Positions 44,914 through 52,734 of a stretch of 64,000 nt of DNA are shown here, piece by piece; the first letter of the stretch is position 1, and the number at the start of each line of letters is the position of its first letter. The notes under the pieces are model-generated. The model was not told the DNA's origin. It did not search any database and worked only from the letters and a program-made list of their open reading frames with translations. Made by a program: the position numbers and the translations under genes. Source of the DNA: Hyphomonas adhaerens MHS-3 (lineage in GTDB: Bacteria > Pseudomonadota > Alphaproteobacteria > Caulobacterales > Hyphomonadaceae); NCBI RefSeq assembly GCF_000685235.1, contig NZ_ARYH01000001.1, positions 372,001 through 436,000 of the forward strand, read 5' to 3'.

Positions 44914-45282
44914 TCACCCGCCCAGCGGCTTCATGTAGGTGGCGAGGTCGAAATAGTCGCGCCAGGCGGCGATCTTGCCATCTTTCATTTCGAAAACCCC
45001 ACAACAAGGCAGGTCGATCTGCTTGCCATGCGCGACGGTCCGGTCGAGGCGTTCGGCGATCACCCTGTCCCCGGCAGACATCAGTGTGAGGACATCCCAG
45101 GTCGTCTCGCTCCATCCATTGATGAACGTGCCGATAAACTTGCGCAGCGCCGCGTGCCCCTGCACCGGCTCCGTCGGCATGTTGTGATAGATGCCGTCCT
45201 CGGCAAAGAAGCCCACCAGCTCCTCCACATCCAGCCGCGACCAGGCCGCGATAAACTCCCGGATCACCTGTTCATTGCTCAT
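44914..45282 (-). CDS. SnoaL-like/limonene-1,2-epoxide hydrolase family protein
   Basis: A 122-residue cone-fold (NTF2-like) protein. The N-terminal IREFIAAWSRLDVEELVGFFAEDGIYHNMPTEPVQGHAALRKF is typical, with Arg/Asp pairs in ERLDRT and the later AAWRDYFDL. These match the limonene-epoxide hydrolase catalytic Asp-Arg-Asp triad, but the family includes many non-hydrolase members, so function is open. It is upstream of the FecA-like receptor in the same direction. Confidence 0.78.
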   Translation of the reverse strand: MSNEQVIREFIAAWSRLDVEELVGFFAEDGIYHNMPTEPVQGHAALRKFIGTFINGWSETTWDVLTLMSAGDRVIAERLDRTVAHGKQIDLPCCGVFEMKDGKIAAWRDYFDLATYMKPLGG

Positions 45283-45316
45283 GGCGTGCCTCCCTGTTTT
45301 TTATGGCTGTAAAATC

Positions 45317-45475
45317 GCCCAATGATTGATCGTACATCATACCCGCCCCGGTGGCACGCACCAGCTGGCCGAGGCCGCCTTTGCCGCACGTCAATAGGCT
45401 GGCGCCTGCGCGACATGCCGCCTCCCCCTGATCGCTAACACCCGAGCTCAGAGCCCGGAAGAAGATGAGAGTGCA
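45317..45475 (+). pseudogene. Internally deleted copy of the flavodoxin-like gene
   Basis: Two blocks match the intact flavodoxin gene. 45320-45386 resembles 41964-42030 (TGATCGT-CATCATACCCG and the run to the GCCGCC-like end), and 45390-45475 resembles 42278-42363 (GGCTGGCGCCTGCGCGA, then the AACACCCG stretch). About 250 bp of the middle are missing, and the reading frame meets a stop after a few codons. Similarity is strong but imperfect, so the copy is old. It abuts the AT-rich island. Confidence 0.8.
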
Positions 45476-45540
45476 TTGAAATTAACCAGAAATGGAATAC
45501 CAATAACTCGTTTAATCATCGCCAAATCATTGGATCAGCT

Positions 45541-47046
45541 ATGGCGCAGTCTAAGCCGCATACAACCAGAACTCTCGGACCGATTCATTTTGAAGATCTG
45601 GAGCCACATCGTTTTGAAGATCTCATACGCCAGCTAATATATGACTTCAAAACATGGCATTCCATAGAAGCGACTGGCCGTTCAGGATCCGATGATGGCT
45701 TCGACGCCAGAGCGTTTGAAACAAGCCAACGCCCTACTTTGGATGTAAACGACGAGGCCGAAACTGAACCAACTAACGAAGTCGCCGGCAACCAGTGGAT
45801 GATCCAATGTAAAAGAGAAAGCCGCATAGGACCTGCAGCGTTAAAAAAAATCGTTGCCGACGTGGACCTACTAAACCCTCCGTATGGATACATACTCGCA
45901 GCGCCAACGAACTTTTCAAAAAAGTCTTATGATGCTTTTCGCGAACTCCTTCGAGAAAAAGGAGTAATGGAATTTCATCTTTGGGGAAAAGCAGAACTGG
46001 AAGACATGCTATTCCAACCAAAGAATGACCGAATTTTATTCGCTTTCTTCGGCATTTCACTCGCGGTTAGAAAGCGCTCGCGCACCTCGGAAGTTCGCTC
46101 CATCGTTTCGGTCAAGAACCGCCTCTACAAAGTGTTAGATTCTGGCCCACAAGGGTCATTCTCGCGCGGCCTGCTGTTACGAGACATCAATGACAAGAAT
46201 TACCCCGACGAAAGCGCCTATTTGGACTTTGAACACATCCCAAGATGGGTCCACCGCACCGCGAAGCACTTCGAGCCCACCGGATTGGTGATCCACTACA
46301 GGACATACCTTGCTTTTGTAGATCCGGGAAAAAAGGAATGGGACTACACGACGCTCGTCGACCTAGCGCATCCTCCCGAAGACTTCGCTTCTCGAGAAGC
46401 TTGGAAAATTCAGTCAAACAAAGCATCGGACTGCATGTTTGGCCAACCCCGGTTTCGACAAGGTAGGCTCCAATGTTACGGGTTACTCCAATTCTCAAAT
46501 ATTCTCCTGATCGACCCAGAAGGTGACTCATTGTTTCCAATACCACACATATATTCCGACTTCGGACCTAATGGTCCGTACTCCGAATCGTTTGCTCGAT
46601 TGTATGTGCACAACCATGAGATCGATTGGGGCAACGAATGGACACGAATAAAGTTCTTTCCGGAAAAAATGCCGGAAGAAGAACGCAAATCAGAACGCCC
46701 GAAGAAAAAATTACTTAAGGCAAATCGCTCGGCATTTCAGGACGATAGAGGCAGGAGAAAACACTTCAATGTGTTGTATTTTGAACTGGACACTTCACCT
46801 AATCTGAAAGCTGGGTCGGTTCATGAGCTGGAGAAGTGGTCTGAAGGAGATGATCGAACATTCATTCGTATCACTCACGCTGGAATCCATAAGTTTGGAC
46901 TGTACACAAAATTGCTACGGGACGAGTGGGCAGAGCTAGAAAATGCAGAGCAGCAGTTAAATAGAATGCCGGAAGCTGATGAAAAAATTTTCGTCGTTGA
47001 GTTTGAATTTGCCTATCCTCATCAGTGGGACAGTAGTGAAGATTGA
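45541..47046 (+). CDS. Mrr-like nuclease-domain protein in an AT-rich island, possible defence gene
   Basis: A 501-residue protein in DNA of much lower GC than its neighbours. Residues about 20-110 resemble an Mrr/PD-(D/E)xK nuclease core: HRFEDLIRQLIYDF, then GRSGSDDGFDAR with Asp55 and a Q89CK91R motif, which are the metal- and catalysis-type residues. A helical SRIGPAALKKIVADVDLL segment follows. Residues about 200-500 form a second domain that I do not recognise, with several Trp and Asp-rich motifs. No methylase or helicase is adjacent, so it may be a stand-alone defence nuclease. The start at 45541 has a weak ribosome-binding site. Confidence 0.7.
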   Translation: MAQSKPHTTRTLGPIHFEDLEPHRFEDLIRQLIYDFKTWHSIEATGRSGSDDGFDARAFETSQRPTLDVNDEAETEPTNEVAGNQWMIQCKRESRIGPAALKKIVADVDLLNPPYGYILAAPTNFSKKSYDAFRELLREKGVMEFHLWGKAELEDMLFQPKNDRILFAFFGISLAVRKRSRTSEVRSIVSVKNRLYKVLDSGPQGSFSRGLLLRDINDKNYPDESAYLDFEHIPRWVHRTAKHFEPTGLVIHYRTYLAFVDPGKKEWDYTTLVDLAHPPEDFASREAWKIQSNKASDCMFGQPRFRQGRLQCYGLLQFSNILLIDPEGDSLFPIPHIYSDFGPNGPYSESFARLYVHNHEIDWGNEWTRIKFFPEKMPEEERKSERPKKKLLKANRSAFQDDRGRRKHFNVLYFELDTSPNLKAGSVHELEKWSEGDDRTFIRITHAGIHKFGLYTKLLRDEWAELENAEQQLNRMPEADEKIFVVEFEFAYPHQWDSSED

Positions 47047-47097
47047 CACCTATGGTTCCATTCTCGATCTCAGCATCAACCGACCATTCCCTTGCAC

Positions 47098-47226
47098 ATG
47101 ACCTGGACTGAGATCGCGGGCTTTGTCACGGGCGCGCTTTGCGTGTGGCTGGTGGTGAAGCGGAATATCGGGAATTTTCCGGTCGGAATCGCAAATTTGT
47201 ATTTTATTCTTTGTACTGCTCATCTA
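47098..47226 (+). pseudogene. Truncated N-terminal fragment of PnuC-type nicotinamide/vitamin transporter
   Basis: ATG 47098 begins MTWTEIAGFVTGALCVWLVV, then KRNIGNFPVGIANLYFIL, the N-terminal TM region of the PnuC family (EIxGFxxGALCVWLxVxxNIxNFPVGIAN). Homology stops at about residue 38; the frame then runs into the 3' end of the next gene and ends at 47277. A full PnuC has about 180-240 residues, so this is a remnant, probably left when the AT-rich segment arrived or when the rest was deleted. Confidence 0.75.
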
Positions 47227-48128
47227 GGTGCTGGACCCGCCTCCCCCGCCAAAATCGCGGCCAGCCCTTCGCGGTAGGTGGGGTATTGGGGGCGCCAGTT
47301 CAGCGCCGCCTTGGTGCGGGCGTTGGAGATGCGTTTGCACTCGGCATAGAAGCTGCGGGCCATGGGGCTGAGGTCTGCGTCCTCGAACGGCAAATCCGGC
47401 GGCGGGTCCATGCCGAGCAGGTCCGCGGCGTGGGCAATCACATCCTGCGGCGGGGCGGGTTCGTCGTCGCAGAGATGGAACACGCCCCCTGCCCGCGCGG
47501 CGGCTTCCGGGCGCTGGTGCAGGGCCAGCAGGCCGCTCGCGATATCGTCCACATGCACGCGGGAGAAGACCTGCCCCGGCTTCACGATGCGCCGGGCCGT
47601 GCCCTCCCTCAGCCGGTCGAAGGCAGAGCGGCCGGGGCCATAGATGCCCGGCAGGCGCACGATGCTCACGCGGCCGCCGGTCGCCGCGCGCCACTGGTCT
47701 TCGGCGAGGGCCCGGGCTTTGGCGCGGCGGCTCTGCGGGTGGGTCGCGCTCCACTCGAATGCCCAGCCGCCGGCCAGGTCTCCATAGACGCCGGTGGTCG
47801 ACAAATAGGTCACGCGGAGATCATGGCTTAGTCCGGTATGATCATGGTCCGGTCCGGTATCGTCATGGCCGGGTCCGGTATGCACATGGCGTAATACGGG
47901 GCAGCCATGCGCATCGGGCGGGATCGTCACCAGAAGGCATGCCTTATCGGGCAGCTGGAGCGGGCTGTCGCCATCCCAGACGCGGGCGTCGATGCCGCTG
48001 GCCCGCAGCGCCTCCGCCTTGGCCTCGCTGCGCACCGTGCCGGCCACCGGCCCCGGCCAGATCCGCGCCAGATGTGTGGCACTATAGCCAAGCCCGGCGA
48101 CAAAAAGCAGAGATGGCTGAACTGTCAT
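47220..48128 (-). CDS. NAD-dependent epimerase/dehydratase-like protein (YeeZ-like) with a repeat insertion
   Basis: A 302-residue extended SDR. The N-terminal Rossmann segment LLFVAGLGYSATHLAR, YLSTTGVYGD and RLPGIYGPGRSAFDRL are family landmarks. RVHVDDIASGLLAL and FHLCDDEP continue the order. Between about residues 78 and 103 there is an insertion of three 7-residue repeats, (H/D)TG(P/L)xHD, encoded by three 21-bp DNA repeats. The insertion falls in a loop between the Rossmann fold halves and is rich in His/Asp. Function and substrate are unknown. The 3' end overlaps the pnuC remnant. Confidence 0.85.
   Translation of the reverse strand: MTVQPSLLFVAGLGYSATHLARIWPGPVAGTVRSEAKAEALRASGIDARVWDGDSPLQLPDKACLLVTIPPDAHGCPVLRHVHTGPGHDDTGPDHDHTGLSHDLRVTYLSTTGVYGDLAGGWAFEWSATHPQSRRAKARALAEDQWRAATGGRVSIVRLPGIYGPGRSAFDRLREGTARRIVKPGQVFSRVHVDDIASGLLALHQRPEAAARAGGVFHLCDDEPAPPQDVIAHAADLLGMDPPPDLPFEDADLSPMARSFYAECKRISNARTKAALNWRPQYPTYREGLAAILAGEAGPAPR
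47832..47894. repeat. Three tandem 21-bp repeats inside a coding region
   Basis: Units begin GTCCGGTAT at 47832, 47853 and 47874, a constant 21-bp period. Each contains CATG at the same place, and variants are ATGATCATG, ATCGTCATG and ATGCACATG. A partial unit precedes them. The period keeps the reading frame and yields the HTGPxHD repeats. It probably arose by slippage. Confidence 0.85.
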
Positions 48129-48189
48129 TTGCCTCGCCCGAGCCCATTGTATCTATGGGGTTTGTTACAGGTTCCGGAGTGTCCGATCC

Positions 48190-48873
48190 ATGCCCCTTCT
48201 CACCGCTGCCGCCGTTTCGCTCGTCCTGCTGCAATCGGCCGGAGAGCGTATCGCAGCTGAGGAACAGGCCCGGCTGGAGGCCTGCCTCGCCAAGATCGAG
48301 ACCGATCCGGACGACGCCTATGAAGACGGCCTCGCCTGGCTTTATCAGGGCAACCGCCCCGGCGCGCGCCAGTGCACGGCCATGGCGCTGATCGCCCTCG
48401 GGCATCAGGCGGAAGGCGCGGAACGGCTGAAAAACCTCGCAAATTCAACGGATGGCGGCACGCTGGCGCAGCGCGCGGCCTATCTCTCGCAGGCCGGAAA
48501 TGCGTGGATCGAGGCCGATGACCCGGACTCCGCCCTGCAGGCGTTCGACGGCGCCCTGAAGATCGCGCCCGATGCGCCGGAACTGCTGCTGGACCGGGCG
48601 TCGGCCCACATGCTGCTGGAGAATTTCGACAAAGCCATCGAAGATCTCGACGCCGTCCTGCTGCGCGTGCCGGACCATGCCGAAGCCTACCAGATGCGTG
48701 GCGCCGCCTGGCTCGCCAGGGGCGATCCGGACAAGGCCATGCTGGACGTGAACGCGGCCCTGGAGGCCAATCCGGAAGACATCAACACGCTGGTCCTGCG
48801 CGGCCAGGTGCGCGAAGCGTTGCGCCTGCAGGCCGACGCCGGCGGGCCGATTGAACGGATCGAAACCGACTAG
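48190..48873 (+). CDS. TPR repeat protein, secreted or anchored
   Basis: A 227-residue protein with a short N-terminal hydrophobic stretch (AAAVSLVLLQSAG) that may be a signal sequence. At least two clear TPRs follow: AGNAWIEADDPDSALQAFDGALKIAPDAPELLLDRASAHMLL and the next, NFDKAIEDLDAVLLRVPDHAEAYQMRGAAWLARGDPDKAMLDVNAALEANPEDI. It is a protein-protein interaction module without known partner. It is convergent with arsC, 4 bp apart. Confidence 0.82.
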   Translation: MPLLTAAAVSLVLLQSAGERIAAEEQARLEACLAKIETDPDDAYEDGLAWLYQGNRPGARQCTAMALIALGHQAEGAERLKNLANSTDGGTLAQRAAYLSQAGNAWIEADDPDSALQAFDGALKIAPDAPELLLDRASAHMLLENFDKAIEDLDAVLLRVPDHAEAYQMRGAAWLARGDPDKAMLDVNAALEANPEDINTLVLRGQVREALRLQADAGGPIERIETD

Positions 48874-48876
48874 GCG

Positions 48877-49296
48877 TCAGCCCACGCGCTGGCCGTTTTC
48901 ATCGATCAGCAATTCCCCGTCTTCCTTGCGGAACGGGCCCGGTGGCAGCGTTTCCAGCAGGTCCAGCACCGCCTCGCTCGGCCGGCACAGGCGCACGCCT
49001 TTCGGGCCGCAGACGATGGGCCGGTTCACGAGAACCGGGTGTTCCAGCATTGCCTCAAGGATCACCTCATCGCTGACACCGGGCTCCAGCAGGCCAAGCT
49101 CTTTGGCCGGTGATTTCGTTTCGCGGAGGGCGCTACGTGGCGTCAGGCCGGCGGCGGCGAACAGGCCCAGCAGCTGCGGGCGGGTCCAGCCTTCCTTGAG
49201 ATATTCGATCACGACAGGCACCTCGCCGCCCGCCTCAATAGTGGCCAGCACGTTCCGGGACGTGCCACAGTCCGGATTGTGATGGATGACAATCAT
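48877..49296 (-). CDS. arsC: Arsenate reductase (glutaredoxin type)
   Basis: ArsC reduces arsenate to arsenite with glutathione/glutaredoxin. The active-site Cys10 in [13 protein letters not shown] and basic residues in KSPAKELGL and VLVNRPIV match the plasmid R773 ArsC family (Arg60, Arg94 and Arg107 equivalents). At 139 residues it is standard. Its ATG overlaps the acr3 stop by four bases, and it is the last gene of the arsR-arsI-acr3-arsC operon. Confidence 0.93.
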   Translation of the reverse strand: MIVIHHNPDCGTSRNVLATIEAGGEVPVVIEYLKEGWTRPQLLGLFAAAGLTPRSALRETKSPAKELGLLEPGVSDEVILEAMLEHPVLVNRPIVCGPKGVRLCRPSEAVLDLLETLPPGPFRKEDGELLIDENGQRVG

Positions 49297-50336
49297 GGTG
49301 CGGCCGCCTCCTCTTCTGCGGGCCCGAAAGCGGATCGCGTCCGGTTGGCGAACGCGACGAGCGACAGCATCACTGGCACTTCGACCAGAACGCCGACCAC
49401 CGTCGCCAATGCGGCGCCGGAATTCAGGCCAAACAGGCTGATCGCGACGGCCACCGCCAGTTCAAAGAAATTGGAGGTCCCGATCAGGGCGCAAGGCGCG
49501 GCGATCCGGTGGGGCACTTTCCACATCCAGGCCGCCGCATAGGCCAGCGCGAAGATACCGTAGGACTGGATCAGGATCGGCACGGCGATCAACGCGATGA
49601 CCGCCGGTTGCGCCAGGATGGTCCCGCTCTGGAAGCCGAACAACAGGACGACGGTGGCCAGCAATCCGATCACGGAGAGCGGCTTGATCCGGTGCGTGAA
49701 GCCCGTCACGGCCGCTTCCCCGCCCTGATGGGACAGGGCATTGCGCGCAAGAACACCGGCGATCAGCGGAATGACAACATAGAGCCCCACCGACAGCAGC
49801 AGCGTTTCCCACGGGACGCTGATCTCGGTCACCCCCAGCAGGAAGGCGACAATCGGCGCGAAGGCGAACACCATGATCGCGTCGTTCACACTGACCTGCA
49901 CGAGCGTGTAGTTCGGATCCCCGCGTGTCAGCTGCGACCAGACGAAAACCATGGCCGTGCAAGGTGCCGCGCCCAGCAGGATCAGGCCTGCAAGATAGCC
50001 CTCTGCGTCTGCCGCCGGGATCAGGCCGGCAAAGACATGGCGGAAGAACAGGACGCCCAGCATGGCCATGGTGAAGGGCTTGATCAGCCAGTTCACAACC
50101 AGCGTGATGATCAGGCCTTTCGGCCGTTCGCCAACCCGGCGCATGGCCGAGAAGTCGATCCCGATCATCATGGGCCAGACCATCGCCCAGATCAGGACCG
50201 CGACGGCGAAATTCACATTCGCATATTCAAGGGCCGCCAGCGCGGAGAATGCACCAGGGACAAACGCCCCCAGTCCGATCCCGGCCAGAATGCAAAGCCC
50301 GACCCAGACCGACAGGTATTTCTCAAACGCCCCCAT
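49293..50336 (-). CDS. acr3: Arsenite efflux transporter, ACR3 family
   Basis: A 347-residue membrane protein with about ten TM helices that expels arsenite using the proton gradient. The conserved Cys126 in [15 protein letters not shown] is the essential arsenite-binding residue of ACR3 proteins. [13 protein letters not shown] and [14 protein letters not shown] are further family motifs. It lies between arsI and arsC and is probably co-transcribed with them under ArsR control. It is often annotated arsB, but the sequence is ACR3-type. Confidence 0.95.
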   Translation of the reverse strand: MGAFEKYLSVWVGLCILAGIGLGAFVPGAFSALAALEYANVNFAVAVLIWAMVWPMMIGIDFSAMRRVGERPKGLIITLVVNWLIKPFTMAMLGVLFFRHVFAGLIPAADAEGYLAGLILLGAAPCTAMVFVWSQLTRGDPNYTLVQVSVNDAIMVFAFAPIVAFLLGVTEISVPWETLLLSVGLYVVIPLIAGVLARNALSHQGGEAAVTGFTHRIKPLSVIGLLATVVLLFGFQSGTILAQPAVIALIAVPILIQSYGIFALAYAAAWMWKVPHRIAAPCALIGTSNFFELAVAVAISLFGLNSGAALATVVGVLVEVPVMLSLVAFANRTRSAFGPAEEEAAAP

Positions 50337-50340
50337 CAGA

Positions 50341-50829
50341 TCAGCCGCAACAGCCGGAGTTTTGCGGTTCTGCGGCCGCTGGCGTGCAACACGCGCCTTT
50401 CACGGCCATACCGGTCGGCGTCGAGGCCAGCCGTCCGTCATTCAGTTCCGGACCGCCGCCATAGACGGCGCTGTCACCGGTCGTGTGAAACACTTCCCAC
50501 GGCACGCCGGCCGGATCGGAAACCCAGCTCTTTTCGGATTGGGCGTAGCAGCAGACCGTCTCCCCTTCTTCGAGGACGGGCGCATCTGCCTGCTTCAGGC
50601 GGTCGTAAACTTCGGCGAGCTCACCGGAATCCTCCGCCTGAATGCCAAGATGCTCGACACCCGGCGCCGCGCCGCGGGCACTGATGGCGAGGTTCACTCG
50701 TGGATCGTCCAGCATCCACTTTGCGTAGTCATCCTTCAGCACGCTCGGCGGTGCGTCGAACAGAGTGGAGTAGAAGTCGATCGAGCGCTGGAGGTTATCC
50801 ACGGCGATGTGAACATGCAGGCGTTTCAT
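50341..50829 (-). CDS. arsI: ArsI/CadI-type vicinal-oxygen-chelate protein (organoarsenical lyase candidate)
   Basis: A 162-residue glyoxalase-fold protein. The vicinal Cys93-Cys94 in [13 protein letters not shown], the metal-ligand candidates His5 or His7, His60 and Glu112 ([10 protein letters not shown]), and [10 protein letters not shown] are the ArsI/CadI signature. ArsI cleaves the carbon-arsenic bond of trivalent organoarsenicals, while CadI is associated with Cd resistance. A C-terminal Cys-rich tail (GACCTP, SGCCG) is present. The start at 50829 fits [10 protein letters not shown]. Position between arsR and acr3 supports an arsenic role. Confidence 0.88.
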   Translation of the reverse strand: MKRLHVHIAVDNLQRSIDFYSTLFDAPPSVLKDDYAKWMLDDPRVNLAISARGAAPGVEHLGIQAEDSGELAEVYDRLKQADAPVLEEGETVCCYAQSEKSWVSDPAGVPWEVFHTTGDSAVYGGGPELNDGRLASTPTGMAVKGACCTPAAAEPQNSGCCG

Positions 50830-50851
50830 GGGGCGTCCTTTCCAGTGAACT

Positions 50852-51187
50852 TCAGCAGCAGGCCGATTGCGCGGCCGCCATGATGGGGCTGCAAACCTCT
50901 TCACGGCCCTGACAGCAGTCTTCCATCAGGAACACGATCAGTCCACTGATGGCGTCGTAGTTTGCCGTATAGATGATGGAGCGCCCCTGCCGGTTGCCTT
51001 CAACGAGGCCCGCATTCGACAGAATGTTGAGCTGGGATGACAGCGTGTTCGGCGGCACACCAAGCGCCGCCGCGATATCCCCGGCGGGCAGGCCGTCATG
51101 CCCAGCTTTCACCAGAAGACGGAACACAGCCAGCCGGTTTTCCTGAGCGAGCGCGGACAATTGCGAGAGGGCGTTTTTTGATTCCAT
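50852..51187 (-). CDS. arsR: ArsR family transcriptional repressor
   Basis: A 111-residue winged-helix metalloregulator. The recognition helix region is PPNTLSSQLNILSNAGLVEGNRQGRSIIY (about 45-73). Cysteine ligands are C-terminal: Cys91-Cys92, Cys99 and Cys110-Cys111, an arrangement seen in type II or III ArsR proteins rather than the N-terminal helix site of R773. It is the first gene of the operon and probably represses it by binding the dyads just upstream of its own start. Confidence 0.94.
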   Translation of the reverse strand: MESKNALSQLSALAQENRLAVFRLLVKAGHDGLPAGDIAAALGVPPNTLSSQLNILSNAGLVEGNRQGRSIIYTANYDAISGLIVFLMEDCCQGREEVCSPIMAAAQSACC

Positions 51188-51222
51188 ATTTCCACGATAA
51201 TGGAATTATAGAATTCGTCAAC
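51181..51222 (-). promoter_or_regulatory. Promoter/operator region of the ars operon
   Basis: Perfect dyads ATTCCAT (51181-51187) with ATGGAAT (51200-51206), and TTCCA-N6-TGGAA (51190-51205), cover the start of arsR and its leader. Read on the minus strand, TTGACG and TATAAT elements overlap these dyads at close spacing. An ArsR bound to these repeats would block transcription initiation. The exact -35/-10 pair cannot be fixed by eye. Confidence 0.55.
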
Positions 51223-51254
51223 ACCCTCCCGATCGGGCGCCGACTTCTTGATTT

Positions 51255-52616
51255 TTAGCGGTAGCGCGTTTGCAGCATCGCCCAGACGGCGCGCAGGCCA
51301 CAGGCAGCCGCGCCTTCCGGACGGCCATATTTGCCTTTGCGCCAGGCCCAGACATCGAAATGCGCCCAGCTCTTCGCATCGACGAATTGTTTCAGGAACA
51401 ATGCAGCGGTGATGGAACCACCGAAGCCACCGCCGGAATTCACAAGGTCCGCAATCGGGCTCTTCAGGTCCGCCAGGTACGGATCCCACATTGGCATACG
51501 CCAGACCGGATCCCCGGACTCTGCCGAGCCGGCAAGGACGTCCGCCACCAGTTGATCGTCATCGGAATAGACCGGCGCAAGATCCGCCCCGAGCGCGACG
51601 CGGGCCGCGCCCGTGAGCGTTGCAAAGTCGAGCAACAGATCCGGATCGCATTCCGACGCGCGCGTCAGCGCATCGGCCAGGATCAGCCGGCCCTCCGCAT
51701 CGGTATTATCGATCTCCACCGTCAGCCCCTTGCGGGACGACAGGATATCGCCCGGCCGGAAAGCATCGCCGCTAATGGCGTTTTCCACTGTCGGGACGTA
51801 CAGCTTCAGGTGCACCGGCAGGTTCGTGGCCATGACCAGACGTGCGAGCGCGATGACGTGAGCAGAGCCCCCCATATCCTTCTTCATGATCCGCATGCCG
51901 CTGCCCGGCTTGATGTCCAGACCGCCGGAATCGAAGGTCACGCCCTTGCCGACGAGGGCCAGCTGCGGCTTTGACGTATCGCCCCATTCCAGTTCCAGGA
52001 AACGCGGTGCGGCGGCTGCGGCCCGGCCCACGGCATGGACCATGGGGTAATTCTGTTCCAGCAGGTCATCGCCCACGATGGCCGTCAGTTTTGCCCCGAA
52101 TTCTTCGGCGAGATTTGCAACGACGTCCTGAATGCCTGCCGGGGTCATGTCACCGGCCGGTGTATTCACGAGGTCCCGCAGAAGCGCGATTGAGTCAGCT
52201 TCCGCCGAAAGCGCCTCACCCGCGTCCCCTTCCGGGATCGCCAGTTGCGGCGGGCTGGACTTGTCCTTCAGATACCGGTCGAACCGGTAGGCCCCGTCTG
52301 CCCAGCCAGCCGCGATGGATGCGACGGACAGGCCGCCATCGGCCGCGACCTTGTACACGCCTTCAGGCAGCTTCCCGGACAGGGCCGCGACGGCCAGCGC
52401 GTCCTCGCCATCGCCGATTCCCCCCAGCACATGCGCCACTCCGCCATCCGTGCCCGGCACCAGCGCCATCTGCCCTGCCCCGCCAGTGAAGCCCTGCGCT
52501 TTCGCAATGGCGCGGGCGGAAGGGAACGGATCGTTCTCGAGCGATTTGAAGGCGTCAGACGTATACAGCCAGACGCTGACGGCGGCATCGGCACCGGTGG
52601 TGAAACTCTTGTGCAT
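51255..52616 (-). CDS. M17 family leucyl aminopeptidase
   Basis: A 453-residue cytosolic metalloaminopeptidase. The C-terminal catalytic domain shows GVTFDSGGLDIKPG (Lys- and metal-ligand region) and the signature NTDAEGRLILADALT with the Asp/Glu ligands and catalytic Arg. MKKDMGGSAHVI completes the two-zinc site. The N-terminal domain is shorter than in E. coli PepA, fitting PepA-like proteins of alphaproteobacteria. It is transcribed on the minus strand next to arsR, but the two do not form an obvious unit. Confidence 0.93.
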   Translation of the reverse strand: MHKSFTTGADAAVSVWLYTSDAFKSLENDPFPSARAIAKAQGFTGGAGQMALVPGTDGGVAHVLGGIGDGEDALAVAALSGKLPEGVYKVAADGGLSVASIAAGWADGAYRFDRYLKDKSSPPQLAIPEGDAGEALSAEADSIALLRDLVNTPAGDMTPAGIQDVVANLAEEFGAKLTAIVGDDLLEQNYPMVHAVGRAAAAAPRFLELEWGDTSKPQLALVGKGVTFDSGGLDIKPGSGMRIMKKDMGGSAHVIALARLVMATNLPVHLKLYVPTVENAISGDAFRPGDILSSRKGLTVEIDNTDAEGRLILADALTRASECDPDLLLDFATLTGAARVALGADLAPVYSDDDQLVADVLAGSAESGDPVWRMPMWDPYLADLKSPIADLVNSGGGFGGSITAALFLKQFVDAKSWAHFDVWAWRKGKYGRPEGAAACGLRAVWAMLQTRYR

Positions 52617-52734
52617 GAAAATGGCCTCGTACGGGCAAGTGTTAATGGAGTCTGCGCTGGCGTTAACCCATCCTTGACGCCCACAGGTCCAGACTCACGC
52701 GGGAATGACCCTGATTCAAACCCGGAGCGGTCCC

